From contig JAFUGS010000043.1 in assembly GCA_017469265.1 (NCBI GenBank), positions 1 through 52,078 of the forward strand: a stretch of DNA of 52,078 nt. The letters are read 5' to 3'. The notes beneath the pieces were generated by a model. The model did no database searches. It had not been told where the DNA came from and was given only the letters and a program-made list of their open reading frames with translations. Positions 1 through 7,987 of this stretch are shown here, in pieces (the stretch's first letter is position 1; every line of letters begins with the position of its first letter). Position numbers and translations under genes: made by a program. The DNA is from Clostridia bacterium (lineage in GTDB: Bacteria > Bacillota > Clostridia > Christensenellales > Aristaeellaceae).

Positions 1-75
1 AATGAGATCGCCGCGCTGCGAAGGTTGTGTGAAGGACGGCCATATACAGTAGGAGAGCTGTTCTCGAAAAAATAA
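1..75 (+). CDS. C-terminal end of a gene cut by the window edge
   Basis: An open frame enters from the left edge and stops at TAA 73-75, giving 24 residues that end in GELFSKK. Nothing in so short a piece identifies the family. It is followed by about 100 bases without a gene and then by a strong promoter for the next operon, which supports a true gene end here. Confidence 0.4.
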   Translation, partial: NEIAALRRLCEGRPYTVGELFSKK

Positions 76-180
76 CATACAAATCTGTGTAAAAACGGGC
101 GATGTGTTCCCTGTGCCCTTCATTTCACTGTGAATGGTAACGTAATGGCCCGTATGTCGTGTGACAGAGAAGGTCCGTCG

Positions 181-209
181 TTGCCAAAAAAACGGGCGTA
201 TGCTAAAAT
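181..209 (+). promoter_or_regulatory. Sigma-A promoter of the DUF1538-PII-SpoIIE operon
   Basis: TTGCCA (181-186), a 17-base spacer and TAAAAT (204-209) preceded by TGC, an extended -10. It lies about 60 bases upstream of the first ribosome site of the operon. The stretch from 76 to 180 shows nothing else I can support. Confidence 0.7.
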
Positions 210-270
210 GTAAAATAAGGCTGAAACCCGGCGGTCAGCGGGAGAAAGGCCGGAGGAAGAGGGAGATTTA

Positions 271-441
271 ATGGACATCCAATATTTGCTGTCGCTGCAG
301 GATTTCAGGAACAGCATTCAGGACGCGTGGACGCCTCTTATGGAAGGGGTGTCCCTCTTCGCGGTCCATTATCTGATCCTGATCCCGCTGGTGCTGAAGC
401 TCTGCGGAGGCAAGGCTGCCTCAACGAAAGCGGAGGGATGA
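271..441 (+). pseudogene. Truncated N-terminal fragment resembling a PAP2 phosphatase
   Basis: A 56-codon frame starts with ATG behind a GGAGGAAGAGGG ribosome site. Its first 45 residues (MDIQYLLSLQDFRNSI, then a hydrophobic stretch LFAVHYLILIPLVLKL) look like the N-terminus of Clostridia PAP2-family membrane phosphatases, as I remember them. It ends before any of the PAP2 catalytic motifs (KxxxxxxRP, PSGH, SRxxxxxH). It is the first cistron of the operon and stops 7 bases before the DUF1538 gene. It may be a relic kept as a leader cistron, or a genuine small membrane protein; the sequence cannot decide this. Confidence 0.5.
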
Positions 442-448
442 TCGATCC

Positions 449-1975
449 ATGATTTTAACGAACAAACTGCTGGAGAAGTTCAGGGAAGCGCTGGCGGCTG
501 TCCTGCCCATAGTCACGCTGGTGCTGCTGCTGAGCCTGACCGTCGCGCCGATTCCCAGCGGCGTCATGCTCAGCTTTCTCATGGGCACGATCATGCTGAT
601 CGGCGGCATGATGTTCTTCTCCGTCGGGGCCGAGGTGGCGATGCAGCCCATGGGGGAATTGGTGGGCGCGCGGGTGACGAAAAGCAAAAACCTGAAGCTG
701 ATCCTGATCCTCGGCTTTGTGCTGGGGGTCCTGATCACGGTTTCCGAGCCGGATCTGCAGGTGCTGGCCCAGCAGGTGCAGGCCATTCCCAATCTGGCGC
801 TGATCCTGGCGGTAGGCATCGGCGTGGGCGGATTCCTGGCGCTGGGGCTGGCCCGTATCTTTTACCGGGTCTCCCTGCGGCTGCTGCTGTTTGGGTTTTA
901 CGCGCTGATCCTGGGGCTGACCTTTCTGGCGCCGGAGAATTTCCGCGCGGTGGCCTTCGATTCCGGCGGCGTTACCACTGGCCCCATGACCGTACCCTTT
1001 ATCATGGCCTTTGGTCTGGGTATTGCTTCCATTCGAAGTGACTCCAGCGCAGCGGAGGATTCCTTTGGCCTGGTGGCGCTGTGCTCGGTGGGGCCGATTC
1101 TGGCCGTGCTGGTCCTGAGCATGATTTTCCGGGCGGACGCGGCGGATTATTCCCCGATGGCCGTGACCAACGTGAAGGATTCCATTGAGCTGCGGATGCT
1201 GTTCAGCGGCGGCTTTCCGGAATACCTTCAGGAAATGCTGATCTCGATTCTGCCCATTACCGTGTTCTTCTTCGTGTTCAATTTCATCATGCTCAGGCTC
1301 AATTTCGAGATGCTGTCCCGCATCGGGCTGGGCATTCTGTACACCTACATCGGTCTGACGATCTTCATGACGGGAGCCAACTACGGCTTTATGCCGGCTG
1401 GCGTATATCTGGGGCAGACGCTGGGCAGCCTGTCCTACCGGTGGATCATCATTCCGGTGGGGATGCTGATCGGCTATCTGGTGGTCAAGGCGGAGCCCGC
1501 GGTCTACGTGCTGATGCGGCAGGTAGAGGATCTGACGGACGGCGCCATCACCGGCCGCAGCCTTCAGCTGAGCATGTGCGCGGGCGTGGGGATCTCGGTG
1601 GGCCTTTCCATGCTGCGGGTCATGCTGGGCATCAATGTGCTGTGGATCATTGTGCCGGGATATGTGCTCGCGCTGGGTATGAGCTTTATCTGCCCCCGGC
1701 TTTTCATGGCCATTGCCTTTGACTCCGGCGGCGTGGCCTCCGGCCCCATGACGGCGGCCTTCCTGCTGCCGATGACCATGGGCTTCTGTACCGCTCTGGG
1801 CGGCGACCTGGCCAAAGACGCCTTTGGCGTGGTGGCGCTGGTGGCGATGACGCCGCTGCTTACCATCCAGGGTCTGGGCATCGTGTACCGCTTCAAGACC
1901 CGGCATCGCAAACAGCAGGAGACAGCGGTGGATCTGTTCGCGGAGCTGCCCAATGACGCTGTCATTGAACTGTAA
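449..1975 (+). CDS. DUF1538 family integral membrane protein
   Basis: This is a 508-residue, highly hydrophobic protein with about a dozen predicted membrane helices. It is built from two halves, each carrying a nearly identical signature: AFDSGGVTTGPMTVPF near residue 170 and AFDSGGVASGPMTAAF near residue 427. That internal duplication is typical of full-length DUF1538 proteins. The family is thought to be a transporter or channel, and its substrate is unknown to me. Members are often next to PII-like genes, and here a PII-like gene starts 9 bases downstream, so the pair probably works as transporter plus cytosolic regulator. The start is ATG at 449, with the GGAGGG at the end of the preceding fragment as ribosome site. 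Confidence 0.85.
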   Translation: MILTNKLLEKFREALAAVLPIVTLVLLLSLTVAPIPSGVMLSFLMGTIMLIGGMMFFSVGAEVAMQPMGELVGARVTKSKNLKLILILGFVLGVLITVSEPDLQVLAQQVQAIPNLALILAVGIGVGGFLALGLARIFYRVSLRLLLFGFYALILGLTFLAPENFRAVAFDSGGVTTGPMTVPFIMAFGLGIASIRSDSSAAEDSFGLVALCSVGPILAVLVLSMIFRADAADYSPMAVTNVKDSIELRMLFSGGFPEYLQEMLISILPITVFFFVFNFIMLRLNFEMLSRIGLGILYTYIGLTIFMTGANYGFMPAGVYLGQTLGSLSYRWIIIPVGMLIGYLVVKAEPAVYVLMRQVEDLTDGAITGRSLQLSMCAGVGISVGLSMLRVMLGINVLWIIVPGYVLALGMSFICPRLFMAIAFDSGGVASGPMTAAFLLPMTMGFCTALGGDLAKDAFGVVALVAMTPLLTIQGLGIVYRFKTRHRKQQETAVDLFAELPNDAVIEL

Positions 1976-1984
1976 GGAGGAAAG

Positions 1985-2740
1985 ATGAATCAGTCGGAGC
2001 TTTACCTGATGATGACCGTAACCAGCCGGGAAAAGATGCAGGATTTCATCCGCCTCTATCGGGACAAAGGGCTGGAAATTCATACGCTTTCCCTGGGCCA
2101 TGGAACCGCGCAGAGACGGTACATGCGGCTGCTGGCGCTGAATGAAACGGAAAAAATGGTCTGCCTGACCGTGGTAACTGGACGGAAGTGGCTGGAAGTG
2201 AAAAAAGCCATGTCCGTGCGGCTTCGGATTGAAGCCCCCGGCGTGGGGATTGCCTATATTGTGCCCCTGGCCGCCATCGGCGGAAAAAGGGAGCTGATGT
2301 TCCTGACAAACGGGCAGGGATTTGAGAAGGGAGAGGAACAGACGTTGAAAGGGACGGAACAGGAGCTGCTGGTCGTGATCGGCAAACAGGGATACAGCGA
2401 GCAAATCATGGACGCGGCCCGAAAAGCCGGCGCCAGGGGCGGCACGGTGATTCACGCCCGGGGGACGGGTCAGGAAAAGGCGGAGCAGTTCATGGGCATC
2501 TCCCTGGCCAGCGAGAAGGACCTGATCCTGATTGTGACCCCCACTGAGGAAAAAACGGAAATGATTCGCCAGATCATGCATGACGCCGGACCGGGAACCG
2601 CGGCGGAGGCCATCGCCTTCTCCCTTCCCGTGACGGATACGGCGGGCATGACGCTGCGCCCGCAGAGCGAGGAACTGGAGGAAGCCGATCTGCCAAAGGC
2701 GGAAACGGAAGCGGAAACAGCAAAAGAAACGGAAGCCTGA
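1985..2740 (+). CDS. Tandem PII-like regulatory protein partnered with DUF1538
   Basis: The protein has 251 residues. Residues about 1-110 and 115-220 each look like a ferredoxin-like PII domain. The second is clearer: it begins ELLVVIGKQGYSEQIMDAAR and includes a GARGGTVIHARGTG segment like the T-loop/B-loop region of PII proteins. A glutamate-rich tail (about 225-251) is probably disordered. The gene follows DUF1538 by 9 bases with AAGGAGG as ribosome site. PII proteins sense adenylates, 2-oxoglutarate or other small ligands and gate transporters; the ligand here is unknown. The tandem format is less common than single-domain PII. Confidence 0.8.
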   Translation: MNQSELYLMMTVTSREKMQDFIRLYRDKGLEIHTLSLGHGTAQRRYMRLLALNETEKMVCLTVVTGRKWLEVKKAMSVRLRIEAPGVGIAYIVPLAAIGGKRELMFLTNGQGFEKGEEQTLKGTEQELLVVIGKQGYSEQIMDAARKAGARGGTVIHARGTGQEKAEQFMGISLASEKDLILIVTPTEEKTEMIRQIMHDAGPGTAAEAIAFSLPVTDTAGMTLRPQSEELEEADLPKAETEAETAKETEA

Positions 2741-2825
2741 GCGGGTGGAGCTGTCCGGAGAACAGCGCCGGCCAGCACGGGCTGTCCGGCGTGACGGGCG
2801 AAACAGGAGAGCGGGGTGAACTTTC

Positions 2826-5009
2826 TTGAGAAAGTTTAAGAATCTGGTTATCGGCGGCATCGAAAGCAAGGTCGTGAACCTCGTGCTGATTTCGATTCTG
2901 CTGGTGGCGGCGGTATTCGTGGCGTCCATGCTGACACAGAACCGTCTGCTGACAGACCTGACCGAGGAGACCAGCGAACGGCAGCTCGCTTCCGTAACCG
3001 GAACCACGTCGGACGTGATTCATACGGCGATCGAGGAAAGCATGAGCCGCCAGACGGAGCTGGAAGCCATGGTCATCGATGACCTGTTCCGCGCCCGCTC
3101 GGTCGGCGTCCAGATGGTGGGCGAGTTGGCCGCGAAGCTGCTGAGCGCGGAGGAAATTGTTCCCCACGCGTCCTGGCAGCGGCCGGACGCGTCGCGTGAC
3201 GGTGAGCTGTTTGTGAAGGCCCTTTTCGCGGATGGGGTGGATGCGTCGGCGGTGGCGGATCAGCTGGGGGTGATCGCCAACCTGACGGATCTGATGGTTT
3301 CCCTCTGCACAGCTTACAGGACGGACAACATCTGGTTCTCCCTGCCGGAGGGGGTTACGCTGATGGCGGACACCGTTCCCGGCAACTGGGTTAACGAGGA
3401 CGGCTCTTTTGTGCCCTACAACGCGGCGGACCGCTACTGGTACCGCCAGGCGGTGGAGGCGGGAAAGCTTGTCTTCTCCGATGTGGAGTTTGACTACCGG
3501 ACCGGGCGGATGTGCGTCACCTGCGCCATGCCGGTCTATGGTGAAGACGGCGCGCTGCTGGGCGTGGCCGGGGCGGACATTTTTCTGGATGAAATGCAGG
3601 AAAATATTCGCAAATCGATGGAAGCGGGCGGACGCCTGAGCGTTGTCAACCAGAGCGGCCACCTGATCATCTCCCCGACGAAGGACGGCACGATCCAGGT
3701 GACGAATACCGCCGAAGCCCTGGATCTGCGTGATTCGGAATATGAGGATCTGGCCAATCTGGTGCGGGACGCCCTGCGGGGAAAGACGGATGTGCGTCTG
3801 GTCACCGCGGGGGATGAAACCTATTACGCGGTGGGTGTCCCGATGGAAACGGTGGGGTGGACGCTGCTGGCGGCTTACAGCCAGGCGGACGCGGAACTTC
3901 CCGTTCGCCAGCTGCAGTCGGACTATCAGTCGATTCAGCAGGACGCCATCGAGGAATACCGCGGCAGAAGCGCCTCGGGCAAAACCATGATGTGGGCTAT
4001 TCTGGCCGCGCTGCTGGTCATGACGCTGACCGGCTCGATTCTCATCGGCAAAAGAATTGTGAAGCCCCTCAACACGATTTCCCGGCGGATTTCAGAGCTG
4101 AGCGAAACCAATCTGGAATTCAAGATGGAGGACGCGTACCGGACCGGGGACGAGGTGGAGGAGCTGGCCGAATCCTTTGCCTCCATCTCCCATAAGACGG
4201 TGGAATACCTGGATACCGTCAAGCGGGTTACGGCGGAGAAGGAGCGCATCGGGGCGGAGCTGTCCCTGGCGACGCAGATTCAGGCGGCCATGCTGCCCCA
4301 TATCGTGCCCGCCTTCCCGGACCGCAAGGATTTTGACATTATCGGCAGCATGGATCCCGCCAAGGAGGTGGGCGGTGATTTCTACGATTACTTCCTGGTG
4401 GACGATGACCATCTGGGCATGGTGATCGCGGACGTATCCGGCAAGGGGGTGCCCGCCGCGCTGTTTATGATGGCCAGCAAGATCATCATTCAGAGCGTGG
4501 CCATGCTGGGCGGGTCGCCGTCTGAAATCCTGACCAAGACCAACGCGGCCATCTGCTCCAACAATGAGGCACAGATGTTCGTCACCGTGTGGATCGGTAT
4601 CCTGGAGCTTTCCACAGGGAAGCTGACCTGCTCGAACGCGGGTCATGAGTATCCGGTGTTTAAGCGGCCGGACGGCAATTTTGAGCTTTACAGGGACCGG
4701 CATGGGTTTGTGATCGGCGGGATGGAAGGCGCGAAATACAGGGAATACGAAATCCAGCTGGAGCCCGGGGCGAAGCTGTTTGTCTATACGGACGGCGTGC
4801 CCGAGGCCACCGACGCGAACAAGGAACTGTTCGGGACGGACCGGATGATCCAGGCGCTGAACAGCCGGCCGGATGACGCGCCGATCGACATTCTGAAAAA
4901 CGTGCGCAGGGCCGTGGACGAATTTGTGCTCGACGCGGAACAGTTTGACGACCTGACGATGCTGTGCATGGAATACAAGGGACCGGACGCCGCGAAAAAG
5001 GAGGGATGA
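2826..5009 (+). CDS. Membrane sensor phosphatase: Cache, HAMP and SpoIIE (PP2C) domains
   Basis: The protein has 727 residues and a TTG start at 2826, about 8 bases after GGGGTG; no better start is in frame. A membrane helix at about 15-37 is followed by a roughly 340-residue extracytoplasmic part with Cache-like features (YWYRQAVEAGKLVFSDV, AMPVYGEDGALLGVAGADI). A second helix lies near 388-408, then HAMP, then a PP2C/SpoIIE domain with EVGGDFYDY, ADVSGKGVPAAL, YTDGVPEATD and a final FDDLTML metal site. It should dephosphorylate a STAS-type anti-sigma-antagonist in response to an outside ligand. The gene downstream encodes the matching RsbW-like kinase. Confidence 0.9.
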   Translation: MRKFKNLVIGGIESKVVNLVLISILLVAAVFVASMLTQNRLLTDLTEETSERQLASVTGTTSDVIHTAIEESMSRQTELEAMVIDDLFRARSVGVQMVGELAAKLLSAEEIVPHASWQRPDASRDGELFVKALFADGVDASAVADQLGVIANLTDLMVSLCTAYRTDNIWFSLPEGVTLMADTVPGNWVNEDGSFVPYNAADRYWYRQAVEAGKLVFSDVEFDYRTGRMCVTCAMPVYGEDGALLGVAGADIFLDEMQENIRKSMEAGGRLSVVNQSGHLIISPTKDGTIQVTNTAEALDLRDSEYEDLANLVRDALRGKTDVRLVTAGDETYYAVGVPMETVGWTLLAAYSQADAELPVRQLQSDYQSIQQDAIEEYRGRSASGKTMMWAILAALLVMTLTGSILIGKRIVKPLNTISRRISELSETNLEFKMEDAYRTGDEVEELAESFASISHKTVEYLDTVKRVTAEKERIGAELSLATQIQAAMLPHIVPAFPDRKDFDIIGSMDPAKEVGGDFYDYFLVDDDHLGMVIADVSGKGVPAALFMMASKIIIQSVAMLGGSPSEILTKTNAAICSNNEAQMFVTVWIGILELSTGKLTCSNAGHEYPVFKRPDGNFELYRDRHGFVIGGMEGAKYREYEIQLEPGAKLFVYTDGVPEATDANKELFGTDRMIQALNSRPDDAPIDILKNVRRAVDEFVLDAEQFDDLTMLCMEYKGPDAAKKEG

Positions 5010-5011
5010 TC

Positions 5012-5419
5012 ATGCAGGAAAAAACGCTGCCCGCCGTGATTGAGAGCATTCCCCAGGTCATCGCCTGGGTGGATGAAGCCCTTGAAAAGCTGGACTGCCC
5101 CATGAAAGCCCAGATGCAGATCGATGTGGCCGTGGATGAGATTTTTGCCAATATCGCCAATTACGCCTATCCGGATCAGGAAGGAACCGCCACCGTCCGG
5201 CTGGATTTTGAGGAAGAAACGCGGACGCTGTCCATCATTTTCATCGATCAGGGTCAGCCGTTTGATCCGCTGAACAAGGAAGATCCGGACGTTTCCCTCA
5301 GCGCGGAGGAAAGAGTCATCGGGGGCCTGGGGATCTTCCTGGTCAAAAAAACCATGGATGACATGAGCTATCAGTATAAAGATGGCTGTAATATTCTGAG
5401 CCTGAAAAAACGGGTTTAA
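5012..5419 (+). CDS. RsbW/SpoIIAB-like anti-sigma factor, ATP-binding protein
   Basis: This is a 135-residue GHKL ATPase of the HATPase_c_2 type. The N box is seen as DEIFANIANYAY, followed by DQGQPFDP (G1) and GGLGIFLVKKTMDD (G2). Such proteins bind a sigma factor and phosphorylate an STAS antagonist, which the upstream SpoIIE phosphatase would reverse. The start is ATG 5012, 6 bases after AAGGAGGG; ATG 5006 is too close to that site. No STAS protein or sigma factor is encoded in this window, so the partners must lie elsewhere. Confidence 0.85.
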   Translation: MQEKTLPAVIESIPQVIAWVDEALEKLDCPMKAQMQIDVAVDEIFANIANYAYPDQEGTATVRLDFEEETRTLSIIFIDQGQPFDPLNKEDPDVSLSAEERVIGGLGIFLVKKTMDDMSYQYKDGCNILSLKKRV

Positions 5420-5490
5420 GGAAGCGCGGATTTCTTCAAATCAGTGGGAAGGCACGCTGCTTCCTTAGCTGATTTGGTTGGGTTTTCCTG

Positions 5491-5522
5491 CTTCCCCGCG
5501 AAGCGGGGGAGCGTTTTCTTTC
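5491..5522 (+). terminator. Intrinsic terminator of the DUF1538-SpoIIE operon
   Basis: A 9-bp stem, CTTCCCCGC and GCGGGGGAG with a GAA loop, is followed by CGTTTTCTTT. It lies 70 bases after the anti-sigma gene. Confidence 0.8.
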
Positions 5523-5566
5523 TGACCTGGCACAACCCCCGTACATGAAAAAAACAATCCTGTCTC

Positions 5567-5595
5567 TTGACAGCGGCTGAAAATGGGCTTATGAT
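5567..5595 (+). promoter_or_regulatory. Sigma-A promoter of the trpXYZ transcript
   Basis: A consensus TTGACA (5567-5572), an exact 17-base spacer and TATGAT (5590-5595). Transcription would start near 5602, just before the T-box leader. Confidence 0.85.
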
Positions 5596-5604
5596 TCATC
5601 CATA

Positions 5605-5870
5605 AACCATTGAGGGAGAGAAGTAACCGCCTGGAAGGGGATTTTCAGGGAGCCGCGAACAGTGTGACCGCGGCAGTCCGCGAGACGGTGAATGGACTCC
5701 TGAGGGCATCGGCGAAAGGAACCGAGTAGTCGATGACGGGATCCGCACCCGTTATCATGGCGGCGCGTATGTCGGTACGCGGAGAACGAGCCTGCCCATG
5801 GGCGGGGAAGTTGAGTGGCACAGCGAAGAATTCGCCTCAACCGGAGATGATCCGATTGGGGCTTTTTGTT
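5605..5870 (+). promoter_or_regulatory. T-box leader, tryptophan-specific
   Basis: The 5' part has the layout of T-box Stem I, and the segment GAATGGACTCCTGAGGGC carries the specifier codon TGG (Trp) at 5693-5695. The T-box bulge is GAGTGGCACAGCG (5813-5825). Its TGGC can pair with the GCCA end of a tRNA whose discriminator base is G, as expected for bacterial tRNA-Trp. The antiterminator pairs GTTGAG (5810-5815) with CTCAAC, plus GCGAA with TTCGC. Uncharged tRNA-Trp should therefore let transcription continue into trpXYZ. The specifier codon, the discriminator match and the downstream genes all agree. Confidence 0.88.
5834..5870 (+). terminator. T-box-controlled intrinsic terminator
   Basis: GCCTCAACCGGA (5834-5845) pairs with TCCGATTGGGGC (5851-5862) over a GATGA loop with a single mismatch, followed by TTTTT. 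Its left arm overlaps the antiterminator, giving the usual on/off choice. Confidence 0.88.
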
Positions 5871-5946
5871 TGTGCCGGGTTTCCGACAAGGATGATTCGA
5901 CTCCGCGGAGACGGAGCGAAAAGACATTTTTGAAAGGAGAACAACC

Positions 5947-6975
5947 ATGAAAAAGCTCGCTACCATGCTCATCGCCCTGATCCTGACCCTGACCGTCCTC
6001 TGCGGTGCCGGCCTGGCGGAGGAAAAAAGCTTCAAAATCGGCATCTGCAATTTTGTGGATGACGCGAGCCTGAACCAGATTATCGCCAACATCCGGACCC
6101 GGCTGGGCGAAATCGAGACTGAAAAGGGCGTGACCTTCGAAATCATGGAGGACAACTGCAACCTGGACGGCAGCGTGATGCAGCAGATTATCGAGAACTT
6201 TATGGCCAGCGATGTGGACCTGATGGTGGGCGTGGCTACGCCGGTGGCCATGACCATGCAGGGCATGACGGAGGAGAACGGGATCCCGGTCGTGTTCGCG
6301 GCGGTTTCCGATCCGCTTGGCGCGGGACTGGTGGAAAGCATGGAAAAGCCCGGCGGAAACATTACCGGCACCTCGGACTATCTGGACACGAACGCGGTGC
6401 TGAACCTGATCTTCGCGGCGAATCCCGAAGCGAACAAGATCGCGCTGCTTTATAACCCGGCGGAGGACGCCTCCACCGCGCCCATCGCGGCGGCCAGGGA
6501 GATTCTGGAAGCAAAGGGCGTCAGCTACAAGGAGTACTCCGGCAGCAACATCAGCGAGGTGGTGCTGGCGGCGGACGCGATTGTGGCGGATGAAATGGAC
6601 GCGGTGTTCACGCCCACGGACAACACCATCATGGCGGCGGAGCTGTCCATTTATGAAAAGCTGGCGGAGGCGGGGATTCCGCACTACACGGGCGCGGATT
6701 CCTTCGCCCTGAACGGCGCCTTCCTGGGATACGGGGTGGATTACGCGAACCTGGGACGGGAAACCGCGGACATGATCGCGGAGATTCTGGTAAACGGCGC
6801 CAATATCGCGGAAACCCCGGTCCGGACCTTCGATAACGGCACGGCAACCGTCAACACGGATACCGCCGCTCTGCTCGGATTCGACTTTGAGAAACTGACG
6901 GAGGCATTCGGCCCCTACTGCACCAGCGTACAGGCAATCACCACGGCGGAATCCTTTGATGACCTGACGGATTAA
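5947..6975 (+). CDS. trpX: TrpX: substrate-binding protein of the tryptophan ABC importer
   Basis: The protein has 342 residues and an N-terminal export signal, with a likely cleavage after AGLA near residue 24; a Cys at 20 lies in a poor lipobox context. The mature part matches the ABC_sub_bind (former DUF534) family: FKIGICNFVDDASLNQI, then DLMVGVATPVAMTMQ and PVVFAAVSDPLGAGLV. In Firmicutes this family with its permease and ATPase, under Trp T-boxes, is called TrpXYZ and predicted to import tryptophan. The ribosome site is AAAGGAG. Substrate choice rests mainly on the T-box upstream. Confidence 0.87.
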   Translation: MKKLATMLIALILTLTVLCGAGLAEEKSFKIGICNFVDDASLNQIIANIRTRLGEIETEKGVTFEIMEDNCNLDGSVMQQIIENFMASDVDLMVGVATPVAMTMQGMTEENGIPVVFAAVSDPLGAGLVESMEKPGGNITGTSDYLDTNAVLNLIFAANPEANKIALLYNPAEDASTAPIAAAREILEAKGVSYKEYSGSNISEVVLAADAIVADEMDAVFTPTDNTIMAAELSIYEKLAEAGIPHYTGADSFALNGAFLGYGVDYANLGRETADMIAEILVNGANIAETPVRTFDNGTATVNTDTAALLGFDFEKLTEAFGPYCTSVQAITTAESFDDLTD

Positions 6976-7050
6976 TCTGACGAGGCCAGATTCGGAACAG
7001 CAAAATGAGGAGGAAGGAGCAATCCTTCCTCTTCGCCATGGAGAGAAGAT

Positions 7051-7986
7051 ATGAGTTTAGACAAGATGGCGGCCCTGGGGCAGACAGCCCTGGAGCTGGG
7101 ACTGATCAACGGACTGACGGTGCTGGCCCTGTTTTTAAGCTACAGCATGCTGAATGTCTGCGATCTGAGCACGGACGGATGCTTTACTTTCGGCGCAGTG
7201 GTGGGGACGCTGACCGCGCTGGCCGGGTATCCGTGGCTATCCATCCCGGCGGCGATGCTGGCGGGAATGGTGTCTGGCTTTGTGACAGCAACGCTGCAGA
7301 TGCGGATGGGCGTGCAGAGCCTGCTGGCGGGCATTGTGGTCAACACGGCGCTCTACTCCGTGAACATGGCCATGTCCGGCAATAAGGCGACGATGAACAT
7401 GAACAAGACGACCACCGTTTTTTCCATGGCGAAGGATCTGCTGCGGGGAACCCCGCTGGCGGGGCAGAGCACCCTGATGGTCGCCCTGGCCGCGGTGATC
7501 CTGGTGGTGGTTTTCCTGTGCTTCTTCCTGCGGACCAGGCTGGGCCTGGCCATCCGGGCTACGGGAAGCAACGCGGACATGGTTCGATCCTCCTCCATCA
7601 ACCCGGCCTTCACCACCACGGTGGGGCTGTGCGTTTCCAACGCCATGACCGCGCTGAGCGGCTGCCTGATGGCGCAGCAGCAGAAGAATTACGACGTGAA
7701 CATGGGCAGCGGCATGGTGACGGTGGCGCTGGCCTCGCTGCTGATCGGGGGGGTATTCTTCGGGAAACACCGGAGCATCCCGCTGCGGGCCTTTGGCGCC
7801 GTGCTCGGCGCGTTTCTCTTCCGGCTGATTTACGCCCTGGCGCTGCGGATGAACATGCCGGCCTTCATGCTGAAGGCGGTTTCCTCCGTGATCGTGGTGA
7901 TCGCCATCAGCGGGCCTTACCTGAAAAAGCAGGCTCCGCTGATGCTGCGCCGCTGGAAGACGGGACGGGAAGGGGGGCTGCGCTGA
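7051..7986 (+). CDS. trpY: TrpY: permease of the tryptophan ABC importer
   Basis: This 311-residue membrane protein belongs to the BPD_transp_2 (LivH/RbsC-like) permease group, with about eight to ten hydrophobic helices. Typical features are DGCFTFGAVVG near residue 41, a loop with LAIRATGSNADMVRSS, and VALASLLIGGVFFG. The start at 7051 follows GGAGAGAAGAT. It lies 75 bases after trpX and one base before the ATPase gene, so all three should be co-transcribed under the T-box. Confidence 0.87.
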   Translation: MSLDKMAALGQTALELGLINGLTVLALFLSYSMLNVCDLSTDGCFTFGAVVGTLTALAGYPWLSIPAAMLAGMVSGFVTATLQMRMGVQSLLAGIVVNTALYSVNMAMSGNKATMNMNKTTTVFSMAKDLLRGTPLAGQSTLMVALAAVILVVVFLCFFLRTRLGLAIRATGSNADMVRSSSINPAFTTTVGLCVSNAMTALSGCLMAQQQKNYDVNMGSGMVTVALASLLIGGVFFGKHRSIPLRAFGAVLGAFLFRLIYALALRMNMPAFMLKAVSSVIVVIAISGPYLKKQAPLMLRRWKTGREGGLR

Positions 7987-7987
7987 A

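Noticed and set aside
455-3007. Very long minus-strand frame opposite the DUF1538 and PII genes
   Set aside because: It is antisense to well-supported genes, is rich in His, Arg and Gln as shadow frames in high-GC DNA are, and has no ribosome site or family motif.
5589-6371. Minus-strand frame across the T-box leader and trpX
   Set aside because: Overlaps a leader with matching specifier, antiterminator and terminator, and runs antisense to trpX.
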